Shown one piece after another: positions 34,653 to 45,308 of a stretch of 58,088 nucleotides of DNA. Below the pieces are notes generated by a model. The model saw only the letters and a list, made by a program, of their open reading frames with translations, did no database searches and had not been told where the DNA came from. Both the position numbers and the translations under genes were made by a program. Every line of letters begins with the position of its first letter. Positions within the stretch are counted from its first letter, which is position 1. Source of the DNA: Planctomycetota bacterium (lineage in GTDB: Bacteria > Planctomycetota > SZUA-567); contig JAGUZQ010000055.1 in the NCBI GenBank assembly GCA_020060765.1, forward strand, positions 1-58,088, written 5' to 3'.

Positions 34653-36416
34653 CTATTCAAATTCCTCCGAAAGCGTCCAACCCCCGTCGGAATTACTCGA
34701 CGCCTGTTTCCGCTGGGTCTGTTCGGGGCGGGGCTGCGGCCTGTTTTCAGCCACAGGCGCGACCGGCTGTAGAGGCTGATAAGTGCGCGGCACGGACGGA
34801 CTCGGGGCGGGAGCAGGTTTGCGCACCGGCTCCAGCGCCTGTTCCTCCCTAACGCGGCGGGGTTCTTCCGCCCGTTTTTCAGGATATTCGCTCAAGGGTT
34901 CGGTCATCGCGGCAGGTGCCAGTCCCACGCTGCTGCGGGCGGACGGGCGCGGACGCGCTTCCCGCTTTTCGCTGTAGACCGTCGGCTCCGGCACGGCTGG
35001 TTGCCTCTTTTCCGCTACCGGGGAGGGTTGCGGCGCGTCGCCGGTAAGGTCGATCTTCCATGTCCCGGACTGTTCTTCCGTCGGCGCAAGCTGTTCTCCG
35101 GTTTTGCGCCCGGAGTAGGGAGCCAACACCCCGTCGCCTCCGGCGGCAATGTCAACCGCGGCGGGAATGTCAGCCATCTCTCCCGGAGCGGGAGCGGGCA
35201 AAGGGCTTTGCGGCATGGCGGGATTGTCCATCGCCAGCGGGCGCGCCGCCACCGTGGTCTGGACAGGCTCTTCGATATGCACGCCCGGCACCGGCACGTC
35301 CACCGGCTGCCTGGTCACCGAACCCTTGTCGATCTGGGGAGTGACGAAAGGCGGGGTGTTGTCTTTCTTCTTGAACGGGTTCAGGTTCAGGTTGATTTTC
35401 GGTATCCGGAAGCGGCTTTTGTCTTCCGCCGGAATTACAATGCCGGGCAGCAGCTTGCGCGTCTTGGCCGCCCAGGTGGTCGAGGGATAACGCCGCACCA
35501 GTTCAGTCAGGGAAAACTGGGCCGCGCTGACCGATTCGTGCGTGCCTCGGTTCAGGTAATACTGGGCGGAGTCCCACATCTTTTTCGCCTCCATTTCCTC
35601 CAGTTCGTTCAGGCTGTCCTCCACCGCCCCCATGTCGGTATCTTGCTGTTGTTCGCCCTCGCCCGGCTCCTTGGTGCGCATTTCGTTGATGATGTTGCGC
35701 ACCTTGCCGCTTTCGGCCTTGCCTTCCAGCACATCGCAACGGGTCAGCCCCAGCCGCGCCTGGTCGGCCAGGGAACTGTTTTCAAATTCGTCCAGCAGCC
35801 GCGAAAATTGCGAACGCGCCTCCTTGCCCTGCCCCAGCGCGAGGTAACAGTCTCCCGCCTTCAGCAAGGCGTCATCGGCGAAGGGACCGTAGGGGTCGTG
35901 CCGGATGACAGCCTTGTAAATTTCCACCGCCTGCGAGAGGGCGCGGTTTCTGCCTTCCTGGCCGGAGGCGAGAATGCCGCCTTTCTTTTCGGTCTGCAGG
36001 GTGTTGCCGATGCCCATTTCCATCTGCAGCAGATCCTGCATCGCGCGGCTTTGGGGATAGGACTTGATCACTTCCTCGATGGCCTGGAAAGACTGGTAAT
36101 AGTTTTCCAGCTTGAAGAGGCATTCGGCCAGCCGCTGCAAGGCCACGCCCGCTTCCGGAGTGGCGGGAAAGGTTTCCAGCAGGAGAAAATACTGCTTGCA
36201 GGCGTCGTAGTATTCGCCTTTTTTCTCCAGGTCGTAGGCGTATTTGATCTGTTCGGCGGCGGTCTGGCGGGGAGAACCCGCGCCTTCGCTCCAGCCCTGG
36301 CCGCGCGTCCATTCCCATTCCGCCGCCGCTTGGGCGTAACCGCAAGCCAACAGCCCCAGCAGCGCCACGACGACGCAAATCCGACCCGGCGCAGGTTTAC
36401 TGAAAAACAGGTTCAT
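34653..36416 (-). CDS. Secreted TPR protein with proline-rich tail (BamD-like N-terminal half)
   Basis: A 587-aa protein. The N-terminus has a signal peptide with a possible lipobox LLAC (Cys25). Residues about 50-330 hold tetratricopeptide units (EKKGEYYDACKQYFLLLETFP; LENYYQSFQAIEEVIKSYP; LLKAGDCYLALGQGKEA) like those of BamD/YbgF proteins. The last about 200 residues are low-complexity and rich in Pro, Ala, Glu and Arg. Its place before lptE-like and ftsH suggests an envelope-assembly role, by inference. Confidence 0.8.
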   Translation of the reverse strand: MNLFFSKPAPGRICVVVALLGLLACGYAQAAAEWEWTRGQGWSEGAGSPRQTAAEQIKYAYDLEKKGEYYDACKQYFLLLETFPATPEAGVALQRLAECLFKLENYYQSFQAIEEVIKSYPQSRAMQDLLQMEMGIGNTLQTEKKGGILASGQEGRNRALSQAVEIYKAVIRHDPYGPFADDALLKAGDCYLALGQGKEARSQFSRLLDEFENSSLADQARLGLTRCDVLEGKAESGKVRNIINEMRTKEPGEGEQQQDTDMGAVEDSLNELEEMEAKKMWDSAQYYLNRGTHESVSAAQFSLTELVRRYPSTTWAAKTRKLLPGIVIPAEDKSRFRIPKINLNLNPFKKKDNTPPFVTPQIDKGSVTRQPVDVPVPGVHIEEPVQTTVAARPLAMDNPAMPQSPLPAPAPGEMADIPAAVDIAAGGDGVLAPYSGRKTGEQLAPTEEQSGTWKIDLTGDAPQPSPVAEKRQPAVPEPTVYSEKREARPRPSARSSVGLAPAAMTEPLSEYPEKRAEEPRRVREEQALEPVRKPAPAPSPSVPRTYQPLQPVAPVAENRPQPRPEQTQRKQASSNSDGGWTLSEEFE

Positions 36417-36508
36417 GAGCTTTCTTCTCCGTCTTGCCCAAGCGTAGCATTATTCAAAAGGAAAGGCTTTCCTTTTTCGTCTTATAAAAATGTGTCGCCT
36501 ATGTTGCA

Positions 36509-36806
36509 GGTGCGTGCCGCACGGGCGTATTTCGCAAGCGCCTACGTGCGCACAAAACATTCGCGCTCCGTCCAGTCGCGGCCACACCAAACCCATCGAG
36601 GCAGATGCGTGGGAGCGACCGGAGGCGATGCTGGTATCGCCGCGGTTTAGGCGATATTTAGCATCGTCGGAGGGCGCGACTACGCAGATGCCGGTCGGAT
36701 AACTGGATGCTAAAACCTCCTGTTAGATAAATCCGCAAACGAAGGGAGCGCGAAAACTATTTACGCCTCGTACTCGCTTGCGCAATATGCCCGTGCGGCA
36801 CGCACC
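36509..36806. repeat. 298-bp intergenic element with 38-bp inverted ends
   Basis: The left end 36509-36546 (GGTGCGTGCCGCACGGGCG...) and right end 36769-36806 are inverted copies matching at about 34 of 38 positions. The interior has no convincing ORF. No direct repeat is visible outside the ends, so mobility is only a guess. It occupies most of the 438-bp gap 36417-36854. Confidence 0.55.
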
Positions 36807-36856
36807 GCAATATGCCTGTGCGGCACGCACCGCGATATGTCTGTGCGGCACGCACT
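36782..36856. repeat. Three tandem 25-bp repeats
   Basis: The unit GCAATATGCCCGTGCGGCAC + GCACC is repeated three times with a 25-bp period (36782, 36807, 36832), with 0 to 3 changes per copy. The last copy runs into the stop codon of the gene that ends at 36855. The first is the outer end of the inverted-repeat element. Confidence 0.8.
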
Positions 36857-37868
36857 ATTTCAGCGTCCCGAGCATTTCCTCCGCAGTGGTTGCCGCCGGG
36901 ACTCCGGGATAAAGGCGGATAATCTCGCGCAGGTAAAACTCCGCGCTTTTCCTGCCGGCGGCTGTCGCTCCGCGCAGGTAAAACCGGCTTTTATCCAGAA
37001 GGAATCCCGCCCGTGCCTGCGCTTCTGCCGCGCGCGCAAACGTAATCCTTTCCTTCAGCTCCTCGCCAAAATAATTTTTCTTCTCGCATTCGGCCAGCAG
37101 TTTCGCCGCCCGCTCCAGTTCCTGTTCCGGCTGGCGCTGTTCCCGCGCGAGGCGGAAAACAATCGAACTCAGCGTAGCGCGGGCAGAGTAGGCCTCGTCT
37201 TTCCCGGCGCAATCAGCCAGCACTCTTTCATAAACCTGCGTCGCTTTCCGGTCTTTTCCCAGCGCCAACAGACAGTCTCCCTGCCTGAGCAGGGCTTGCG
37301 GAAAACGCCGGTTCAAAGGATCATTATACGCAATCGCGGCGAAAATTCGAGAGGCTGCCTCGAAACCCGTGATTTTTTCCGCATTTTTTTCCGCCTGCGT
37401 AATTTCTCCCGCGCCCAGCTTCTGCAACTCGATTCCGGCCTGATACTCCAATTCGATCCGCGCAGCCACCTCCGAGGAAATGAATTTTTCCGGAAAACTT
37501 TTTTCCGCCGCCAGAAACGCTTCCCACTGATTTCCCAGCCTGGCCTCGCACCGCGCCATGCCCCAATAACTTTTGCGCAACGTCTCGCCAGTCGCGCCGA
37601 ATTCCACAATCTGGCGATAGATTTTCAAAGCTTCCCGTATATTTTTCTCGGTCTCCTCCGGCGTATTGCCCGGAGTATCGGTTCCCTTCGCCAGCAGCAA
37701 CAGCATTTCAAATTCGCCGGAATCGTGCAGCCGGGTCTGGTCTACGGCCTTTTCGGCCGGTTTTTCCTGTTCCGCCCCAAACAAGGCCAATGGTCTGATT
37801 GTCAGCACGCACACTGTCCACGCTATGACAAAGACTGTCTGTTTCATGCTTTTAACCAATCCCGTCAT
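36855..37868 (-). CDS. Secreted TPR-like protein (337 aa)
   Basis: A signal-type N-terminus (TVFVIAWTVCVLTIRPLALFGA) precedes TPR-like helix pairs (YRQIVEFGATGETLRKSYWGMARCEARLG; RRFPQALLRQGDCLLALGKDRKATQVYERVL). Met8 (37847) may be the true start, because it sits closer to the hydrophobic core. It lies 51 bp downstream of the alpha/alpha-toroid gene, same strand. There is no recognised specific function. It repeats the theme of exported TPR proteins in this window. Confidence 0.75.
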   Translation of the reverse strand: MTGLVKSMKQTVFVIAWTVCVLTIRPLALFGAEQEKPAEKAVDQTRLHDSGEFEMLLLLAKGTDTPGNTPEETEKNIREALKIYRQIVEFGATGETLRKSYWGMARCEARLGNQWEAFLAAEKSFPEKFISSEVAARIELEYQAGIELQKLGAGEITQAEKNAEKITGFEAASRIFAAIAYNDPLNRRFPQALLRQGDCLLALGKDRKATQVYERVLADCAGKDEAYSARATLSSIVFRLAREQRQPEQELERAAKLLAECEKKNYFGEELKERITFARAAEAQARAGFLLDKSRFYLRGATAAGRKSAEFYLREIIRLYPGVPAATTAEEMLGTLK

Positions 37869-37919
37869 GTCGCCTATCTATGTCTGTTCGCGCCGCGATT
37901 CCTGCAAAAATTCGCTGTT

Positions 37920-39707
37920 TCAGGGCAGAACCTTCTGCGCCAGCAGCAAAGCCTCGACCGCCTGAGCCATATCTTCCAGTTTCAACCCCTTTTGCACTCC
38001 GCTGGGACGGAAAGCTCCTAAAGCCTTTTCTGGAAAAGGAGTTACAGCTAGATCCACCCGGTCGAAAATCTGTTTCTGCAACAGAAACCGCGCGCCCCAC
38101 CGCGCCGCTTCGCGCAAATGATTGAGAGAAACGCTATCCCCATTTTTCTCCGCCACCCTGCACGCGCCACAGACTGCGCCGACGATTTCGGCGTTTAAGC
38201 ATAGCGATGTAAAGCCATTGCCGTCAGGAGGATAAGCAAATCTGCCTAGATCGCTCACAGAAGGACGCCCGTCGATATCAGGCCGTTTTTCCTGCGTCGC
38301 GGCCAGCATCAGCCCGGTTTTGACCACCTGCGAATCGTCAGCCGGTGACAGACCCGGCTCGTGCAGCAGCGCGTATGCCTGCATAAAGTCAAGCACGGAA
38401 ATATCTTGCGGGTTCCGGGCAAAGTATTTCAGATAAAACCGGCTGCTCAAAGCGCAACCGGCCAGGGTCAACTGATCGTTATTGGTTTTGCCCCATTGCG
38501 CCAATGCAAGTTGCGCCAGCAGGGGAAATCCTTTCTCCGCTTTTTCCGCCACATATTCCCCGCTCACGCGGCGCAGGGAATTCAGATAACCGGCCAGCGA
38601 CTGCGCCTGTTTAGCCAGCGTCTGATCCTCGTCTGCTTTCAGGCTGACCAGCGCCCTCAGTGCTGCCGCGCTGGCGGAGGGGTCGGGCTGGTTTTCAGTC
38701 AACAGATAACCCAGCTTTTCGTCTTCCTTATAATATAGTTGCAGCAGATGGCGCAAGCCTTTCAGGCCTGCCTGTCGAAGCGCGTCGTTGCCGGTCTCCC
38801 GCCACAGCGCGCCCAGCGCGGCGAGGTTGCGCAGCTGCTTGACCGGATCGATTTTTTGCAAAGTAGTTTCCCCGCCCGGAATGATTTCCTCGGGAAAGGT
38901 GCCGTCGGGCGACTGGTTTTCCAGATACCATTTTTGCGCCAGCGACAGCGCACCCTGGATTGATCCGGCGGCGACGCTGCTGAGCGGATACGGCGCTTCG
39001 AATTTTTCGGCAGGCACCGGGTTTTCGTCGACAGCGAAAGACAGGAACGTGGCGGCGCGGAACAGGTGCAGTTTGAATTCCGGCTTGATAATGACTTCCC
39101 TGAGGAGCTGTGCGTCGCGTTCGCGCCCCGTGATTTTGGGCAGGCTTTCGGGAGCGACTCCTTCCGCCAGCGCCAGCAGCGTCTCTTGCCAACCCCAGTT
39201 TTCGAAATACAGTTTGATGGGCGAGAGGAAACAAACCTTTCCGAAATAATCGGCCTGGAGCCCGTCCAGCCCCAGTTCGGCTTTTTTTTCCAGCACCGAC
39301 GGCAGCGGCGCGCCTGGGAACAAGTCTTCCTCGCAGAAAATTGTCAACACGACCACGCAGTTTTTCAAATCCTCCGTCTGATTCTGCGAAATCCGTTCAG
39401 CCGCCAGCCGGATATTCCCCGGCAGCGTCGCCTGCCGGGCGAGGCTTTGCGCCTTGAGCCGCCCTTCCGCCAGCAGCGCGAGATGAATGCCGTTCGCGGC
39501 GTTCAGGAGACGCGGGTCGGTCAACGCGGCGTTAGAAGGACTGCGCTTTTCCGCCGCCGCCCGCAGCGACTCGCGCGCGTAAGCCAGCAGGATTTTCGCA
39601 TCGGAAAAAGTGACTTCGCTTTTGGGAATGATTTCACCCGCGCAAAGTTCCGCCGCCAATGTAGTACAAAGTATTATTGATATTATGATTGATCGCATTG
39701 CTTGCAT
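37920..39707 (-). CDS. Secreted protein of unknown function, probable alpha/alpha-toroid C-terminal half
   Basis: A 595-aa protein with a signal peptide (about 1-24, IIISIILCTTLAAELCAG). The N-terminal part (ILLAYARESLRAA ... GRLKAQSLARQ) faintly recalls AMMECR1-like domains. The C-terminal part from about 250 (GALSLAQKWYLENQSPDGTFPE; LAALGALWRETGNDALRQAGLKGLRHLLQLY; AALRALVSL) looks like the helical toroid of terpene-cyclase/glycosidase-type folds. No catalytic motif is identified. A role in surface polysaccharide handling is only a guess. Confidence 0.65.
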   Translation of the reverse strand: MQAMRSIIISIILCTTLAAELCAGEIIPKSEVTFSDAKILLAYARESLRAAAEKRSPSNAALTDPRLLNAANGIHLALLAEGRLKAQSLARQATLPGNIRLAAERISQNQTEDLKNCVVVLTIFCEEDLFPGAPLPSVLEKKAELGLDGLQADYFGKVCFLSPIKLYFENWGWQETLLALAEGVAPESLPKITGRERDAQLLREVIIKPEFKLHLFRAATFLSFAVDENPVPAEKFEAPYPLSSVAAGSIQGALSLAQKWYLENQSPDGTFPEEIIPGGETTLQKIDPVKQLRNLAALGALWRETGNDALRQAGLKGLRHLLQLYYKEDEKLGYLLTENQPDPSASAAALRALVSLKADEDQTLAKQAQSLAGYLNSLRRVSGEYVAEKAEKGFPLLAQLALAQWGKTNNDQLTLAGCALSSRFYLKYFARNPQDISVLDFMQAYALLHEPGLSPADDSQVVKTGLMLAATQEKRPDIDGRPSVSDLGRFAYPPDGNGFTSLCLNAEIVGAVCGACRVAEKNGDSVSLNHLREAARWGARFLLQKQIFDRVDLAVTPFPEKALGAFRPSGVQKGLKLEDMAQAVEALLLAQKVLP

Positions 39708-39756
39708 GGAGGTTCTTTCTGAAAAACTTTAGTTGTTTGTTTTATCTTTGCCAAAA

Positions 39757-40092
39757 TCAGTCTTGTTTCTTTTTTTTGCATAAATATACGTACACCCAGG
39801 TCACGATGAAAAAAGAAAGAACAAAAGATACCGGTATAAATGATTTATACAGCAGGTCTCTGCCGGGGTATTGAATGGCACACCGTATTTTTAGTGGAAA
39901 GCTCATTGCCACGTCTTGCTTCCAACCCCCTTCCGGCGTTGTCTCCACGGGCGACTCTATTTTTTTCATTTTCCCACGAATGACCACATAATCGGTTGAA
40001 GCGTAATCCAGTATAAGAAAAAATACTGCACTAATGAAACATCCTAAAACAATGGTCAGAGTCATTATTTTCGCGTCTGTTGGTATCCGCAT
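39757..40092 (-). CDS. Small hypothetical membrane protein (111 aa)
   Basis: Two membrane helices (about 9-28 and 84-104) flank a soluble loop; the end is KKKKQD. The DNA is AT-rich like the next gene upstream. No family is recognised. A weak AGG precedes the ATG. It could be a recently acquired or fast-evolving gene. Confidence 0.5.
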   Translation of the reverse strand: MRIPTDAKIMTLTIVLGCFISAVFFLILDYASTDYVVIRGKMKKIESPVETTPEGGWKQDVAMSFPLKIRCAIQYPGRDLLYKSFIPVSFVLSFFIVTWVYVYLCKKKKQD

Positions 40093-40218
40093 ACATACCT
40101 ATTCGACTTAATAAATAACTCTTCCAAAATTTATAGGCAATTTAATGTGATTCTCGGCCTCGCCCAAAACCTAATTTTTAATAACGCGCCGGAGGCGCAT
40201 TCCTTCTTCACCCGCCGG

Positions 40219-40638
40219 TTATTCAATATCTACGTTTTCGCCTTTTTCCAAGAAGATTTTTCCGGCGCTCAAATCAACATATAATACCTCTTTTTCGGGA
40301 GGTCTTTCACCTTTACCCATATGTGAATACTGGGTGAAATTCTCAATACATGACATCCCTAATATGCTATTGGAATTTTTGTCCTCGCCAACTTCCAAAC
40401 ATACGTCCGTGGAATTGAATATGCACCTATGGATACTTACATTTTCAGGGGCGTAAAAATCCCCTAATATATCGCATTTGAAAGTAACATTAGGATATTT
40501 TGATTTCAGGTCGTTAAAAAAACTGCGGCAATTGTCGCCCGATTTGTACTCGCAATGTTTTCCCTGCAAAAAGCTGCAATTCGACGATATACAACCCAAA
40601 AAAAGCACCAATACTGAAATTAGAATATATCGAACCAA
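40219..40638 (-). CDS. Small cysteine-rich putative lipoprotein (139 aa)
   Basis: The N-terminus (ISVLVLFLGC) gives a lipobox at Cys16, followed by several cysteines (about 21, 29, 37, 55, 72, 80, 96) that could form disulfides in the periplasm. The start is TTG with a strong AGGAGG four bases upstream and no alternative Met, which supports the gene. The DNA is AT-rich relative to the flanks. It begins 31 bp after the O-antigen-ligase stop. Function is unknown. Confidence 0.6.
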   Translation of the reverse strand: MVRYILISVLVLFLGCISSNCSFLQGKHCEYKSGDNCRSFFNDLKSKYPNVTFKCDILGDFYAPENVSIHRCIFNSTDVCLEVGEDKNSNSILGMSCIENFTQYSHMGKGERPPEKEVLYVDLSAGKIFLEKGENVDIE

Positions 40639-40669
40639 TATCCCTCCTGTCGTCCTCTACAACTAAGGT

Positions 40670-42186
40670 TTATTCCTCCTGGATTCCCGCCTGCGCGGGA
40701 ATGACGTCTGTAAGTTTTCCCTGATACGTTTGGCCTGCATTCGCCAGCGCCAAACCGATCATCAGCCAGAGCAAAATTTCGTTGCCCTCCTGCAGCGACC
40801 AGGTCAGCAGCCCCTCCAGTGCCAGAAACGCCAGCAGCAGAAACGCGGGCGCGGCCGAGGCGACCGGGTTTGCTTTCCGCAAACACATGCGTCCCAGATA
40901 CAGCGCGGTGGTGAACCATAATAAATGAAACGCCAGCAGGCCGATTACGCCGCGTTCGGCCAGCAGTTCCAGCCAGAGGTTATGCGCGTGGTGCGCGGTC
41001 TCCAACTGATCGGGAGCGAAACAATCGCGCAGGGTTTTCCCCTCGCCTGCGGGAAAATCCGAAGGCTCTGGTTTATACCTGCCCCACTCGCGCTGGAAAC
41101 TTTCCGCGCCGTAGCCGACGCCCAGCAGAACGTTGTCTTTTATCAATCCCGCCGCGCCTTGCCAGATGTATTCGCGGTGCACCATGCTAAGGCTGTTTCT
41201 GGCGCGCGGATGGAGCAGCAGCAGCGCACCCATCGCCACCCCTCCCAGCAGCAGCGCGGGCAGCGCGAACCTGCGGTACTTGCCGATCAGGAAAATCGCG
41301 CCTGTCAGCATTAACAGAAACAGCCCCACCCGCACCCGTGTGCCGGTCAGAAGCAGATTCCACAATACCAGCGCCAGCGTGACGACCAGCGCAAACGTGC
41401 GCGCGCGCGAATTTTTCGCCAGAAGAAAATGCCACGTCAGCAGCGCCGCAGCGCCGACAACAATCGCCAGCAGGATAAACTGCCATTCCGATGCGGGGCC
41501 AGGCGCGACGCAGGTATCTTTCCCCGGCAGTTGCTTGCGCAGCAGCGCCACCGGCAGCAACAGCGCTACTCCGTAGCCCGCCCGCCTGACCCACGGCGTA
41601 ATCTCCGCCTGCCGCAGTCTCTCTGACAGCAGCAGAGCCAGTGGCGCGGCAGAGAGAAAATACAACATCGCGGCGTAACGGTTTTCGTACCCGCGCGTGC
41701 CCTTCAGCGGCGTCAGTTCGGGAAAGTTGCACAGCCGGTGCTGCACCGGTGCCCATAAAGTTATGCCGAATATTACCATCGCGATCAACAGCATCAACCC
41801 GGCAGCGTGTTCCTTTTTGCGCAACAGCGTCAGGCATAACCCCGCGCCGACCGCCGCTCGCACAGTCGACCAGAGAGCGTGCAAACTTGTGGCAATCGCG
41901 GCGGAACTGTCGGGGCGCATTACAGCGGGCACGAACGTGCTGAAAATTGCCGAGGCAAAAAAAAGAGCGAGGCAAATTTTCAGCCCACACGTCGGCAGGA
42001 TTTTCTGTTTCGCAAAAATACTTTCCCGCAACAGCACCATCGCGCCCAGCGCCCCGGCAAGATTGGTCAGCCCCACCGTGCGCGGCAGCGCTGGCAGGAT
42101 TGCGAGTCCCCCCAGCGCCAGCCAGCCGAGCACCGTAAACACTTTTTCCGTTACGGATTTTTCGTCATCCGCCAACATCAGATCAG

Positions 42187-42190
<4 letters not shown>
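40670..42190 (-). CDS. O-antigen ligase/polymerase-type (Wzy_C) membrane protein
   Basis: A 506-aa protein with about ten to twelve membrane helices and a large periplasmic loop (residues about 330-400, carrying GVGYGAESFQREW, then HHAHNLWLELLAERGVIGLLAF), the signature of the O-antigen ligase/Wzy_C family. It joins or polymerises surface glycans on the periplasmic side. The start overlaps the sigma-54 regulator stop (ATGA), so expression is coupled. Its last residues, DVIPAQAGIQ, are encoded by a REP-like repeat. Confidence 0.85.
40679..40706. repeat. REP-like unit inside the 3' end of the ligase gene
   Basis: CTGGATTCCCGCC.GCGCGGGAATGACG, one unit of the palindrome at 10901-10980 with one base change (CTCC to CTGC in the loop). 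It overlaps the last codons of the O-antigen-ligase gene and encodes VIPAQAGIQ. Confidence 0.9.
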
Positions 42191-43557
<1,367 letters not shown>

Positions 43558-43565
43558 TATTTAGG

Positions 43566-43610
43566 AACCCCCTCACCCTAACCCTCTCACCCAACTGGGG
43601 GAGAGGGAAT
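43566..43610. repeat. Dispersed C-rich hairpin repeat within an operon
   Basis: CCCCCTCACCCTAACCCTCT, then a short hairpin CCCAACTGGGGG. The first 20-odd bases are the same as at 38-82. It sits in the 57-bp gap between the kinase and regulator genes, the only sizeable gap in this operon. Confidence 0.65.
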
Positions 43611-43614
43611 TTGT

Positions 43615-44835
43615 CTATCCCGGCAGATGAAAAATGAATACCGTGCCGCGCGGCAGGTTGTCCTCTACCGTCACGCTGCCGCCGTGATCCTGCAGAATCT
43701 TGTGTACGATAGCCAGCCCCAGGCCGGTGCCTTCCTGGCGCGTGGTGAAGAATGGATTGAACAGCTTGCCCTTGATGTCGTCAGGTATGCCGGGGCCGTC
43801 GTCAGCGAAGGAAATCGTCGCGCCGCCGGAATTGCCTTTTTCCCGCGCGCAGATTATTTCCAGCCTGCCGCCCGGCGCCATCGCCTGCACCGCGTTCAGG
43901 ATTACGTTCAGGCACGCGCGCGCCAGCAGGTCGGGATCGACCGCCATTTTTTTACCAGCGGTTTTATCCTGCAAATCGACCGTGATGTTCTTGTCCGCAA
44001 CCGCGCCTGCCGCCATTTCCAGAGCCGAGTGCGCCATGTGTTTCAGCGGAATGGAACGCGCCACCGGTTCGCGGCTGCGGGTAAAGGTCAGCATGTCGGA
44101 AACGATTTTTTCCAGGCTGCTGGAGGCTTTCATGATTTTCCCCGCCAGCTCCGCCTCCTTGGAATCGTCAGGCAGATTGCGGCGGATTTTTGCGGCATAC
44201 AATTCTATCCCGCCCAGGGGATTGCGGATTTCGTGCGCCACGCCTGCCGCCATCTCGCCCAGCGCCGCCAGCCGGTCCTGCCGCGCGGCGCGGTTTTCCA
44301 GCTCCTTGATTTCCGTCAGATCGCGAAAAGTCTCTACCGCCCCCAGCAGCGCGCCGCTTTCGTTGCGGATGGGACTGGCGGAAACCGACAGCGTGCATTT
44401 CCCGCCATCGCCGGTGACGAATGAAACCTCGCGGTTGGTGACTTTCTTCTTTTCCGACAAGGCCTGCATCAGGATCACCCCGAGTTCGCGGCATTCGCGC
44501 GGCAGCACGTCCAGCACGAAACGCCCCTCGTTCATCGCGGTCACATCCGGCACCACCTCCAGCGCGGCGGCGTTAAACGCCACCACCCGCCGGTCGAGGT
44601 CGATAGCCAGCACGCCGTCGGTGATGCTTTCGAGAATGTTGGCGAGATAATTCTTGAGCGCGTTGACCGTGGCGAAGCTTTCCGAGAGTTCCCGGTTCTT
44701 GCGCGACAGTTCCCCTGTCAGTTCGGCAATGCGTTCCTGCAGGGCGTCGTGCGAGGATTTCAGTTTGGCCGTCGACGCGTCGAAAGCTTCGATGATCTGG
44801 CGCAGATCCATGATGTCGGGGATATTTCCGCTCAT
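43615..44835 (-). CDS. NtrB-like PAS sensor histidine kinase
   Basis: A 406-aa soluble kinase. An N-terminal coiled coil (about 15-55) leads to a PAS domain (about 60-175, ESITDGVLAIDLDRRVVAFNAAA). HisKA follows with His201 in AAGVAHEIRNPLGG, then HATPase (CLNVILNAVQAMAPGG, FADDGPGIP, GTGLGLAIV). No membrane helix is seen, so it senses a cytoplasmic cue. It is the natural partner of the sigma-54 regulator downstream. The start overlaps the FlgN-like stop (ATGA). Confidence 0.94.
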   Translation of the reverse strand: MSGNIPDIMDLRQIIEAFDASTAKLKSSHDALQERIAELTGELSRKNRELSESFATVNALKNYLANILESITDGVLAIDLDRRVVAFNAAALEVVPDVTAMNEGRFVLDVLPRECRELGVILMQALSEKKKVTNREVSFVTGDGGKCTLSVSASPIRNESGALLGAVETFRDLTEIKELENRAARQDRLAALGEMAAGVAHEIRNPLGGIELYAAKIRRNLPDDSKEAELAGKIMKASSSLEKIVSDMLTFTRSREPVARSIPLKHMAHSALEMAAGAVADKNITVDLQDKTAGKKMAVDPDLLARACLNVILNAVQAMAPGGRLEIICAREKGNSGGATISFADDGPGIPDDIKGKLFNPFFTTRQEGTGLGLAIVHKILQDHGGSVTVEDNLPRGTVFIFHLPG

Positions 44836-45296
44836 CCGTTGCTGTCCTTAAACCGGGCGTTGGGAGGTGGGCGCTTGCCACCGCCGTAGGCCTTGTGCAT
44901 GGCTTTGCCCATCTGCATCTTCGCCACCTTGCCGCCGGTCTCGTCCTTGGCGGAAGCGAGAGCGGATTGTCCCTCGTCCTCCAGCTGGACGATCTCGCCC
45001 AGTATTCCGCGGAGTTTTTCCCCGATCGGCTCCAGCCGATTGCGGCATTCCACAGGCAGGCTGTCGCGCCGTTCTTCCCACCATTCCCGCAGCGGCTTCG
45101 CGCGGCGGGAAAGCTCGTCGATCATGGTAATGATATCCTGCTTCTCCGCCAGCAGCCGCAGCAGCAGGGCGGAATTTCCCTCGCCGATGACCTCTTTCTG
45201 CCGCCTGCTCAAGTCGCGCACCGACTCGTAAAGGCTAAGCTGCCGCTCCAGCAGGGTCGCCAGTTCCGCGGCGCGTCCTCGCTCGTTAACCGACAC
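44832..45296 (-). CDS. FlgN-like coiled-coil protein
   Basis: A 154-aa, almost wholly helical protein. Residues about 10-70 (LLERQLSLYESVRDLSRRQKEVI ... LLRLLAEKQDIITMIDELSRR) match the pattern of FlgN-family flagellar chaperones. The C-terminus is short and basic. FlgN normally binds hook-filament junction proteins, but no flagellar gene is present here, so it may be a general coiled-coil adaptor. It is 12 bp after the 1265-aa TPR gene and overlaps the kinase start. Confidence 0.6.
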   Translation of the reverse strand: MSVNERGRAAELATLLERQLSLYESVRDLSRRQKEVIGEGNSALLLRLLAEKQDIITMIDELSRRAKPLREWWEERRDSLPVECRNRLEPIGEKLRGILGEIVQLEDEGQSALASAKDETGGKVAKMQMGKAMHKAYGGGKRPPPNARFKDSNG

Positions 45297-45308
45297 GTCT
45301 GCTCCCTT

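Noticed and set aside
36417..36854. Possible CRISPR array from the 25-bp repeats
   Set aside because: The three 25-bp units are directly adjacent with no spacers, and no cas gene is nearby.
44832..45296. Evidence for a flagellar cluster from the FlgN-like gene
   Set aside because: No hook, filament, rod or export gene lies in the window; the FlgN resemblance may reflect only a generic coiled-coil pattern.
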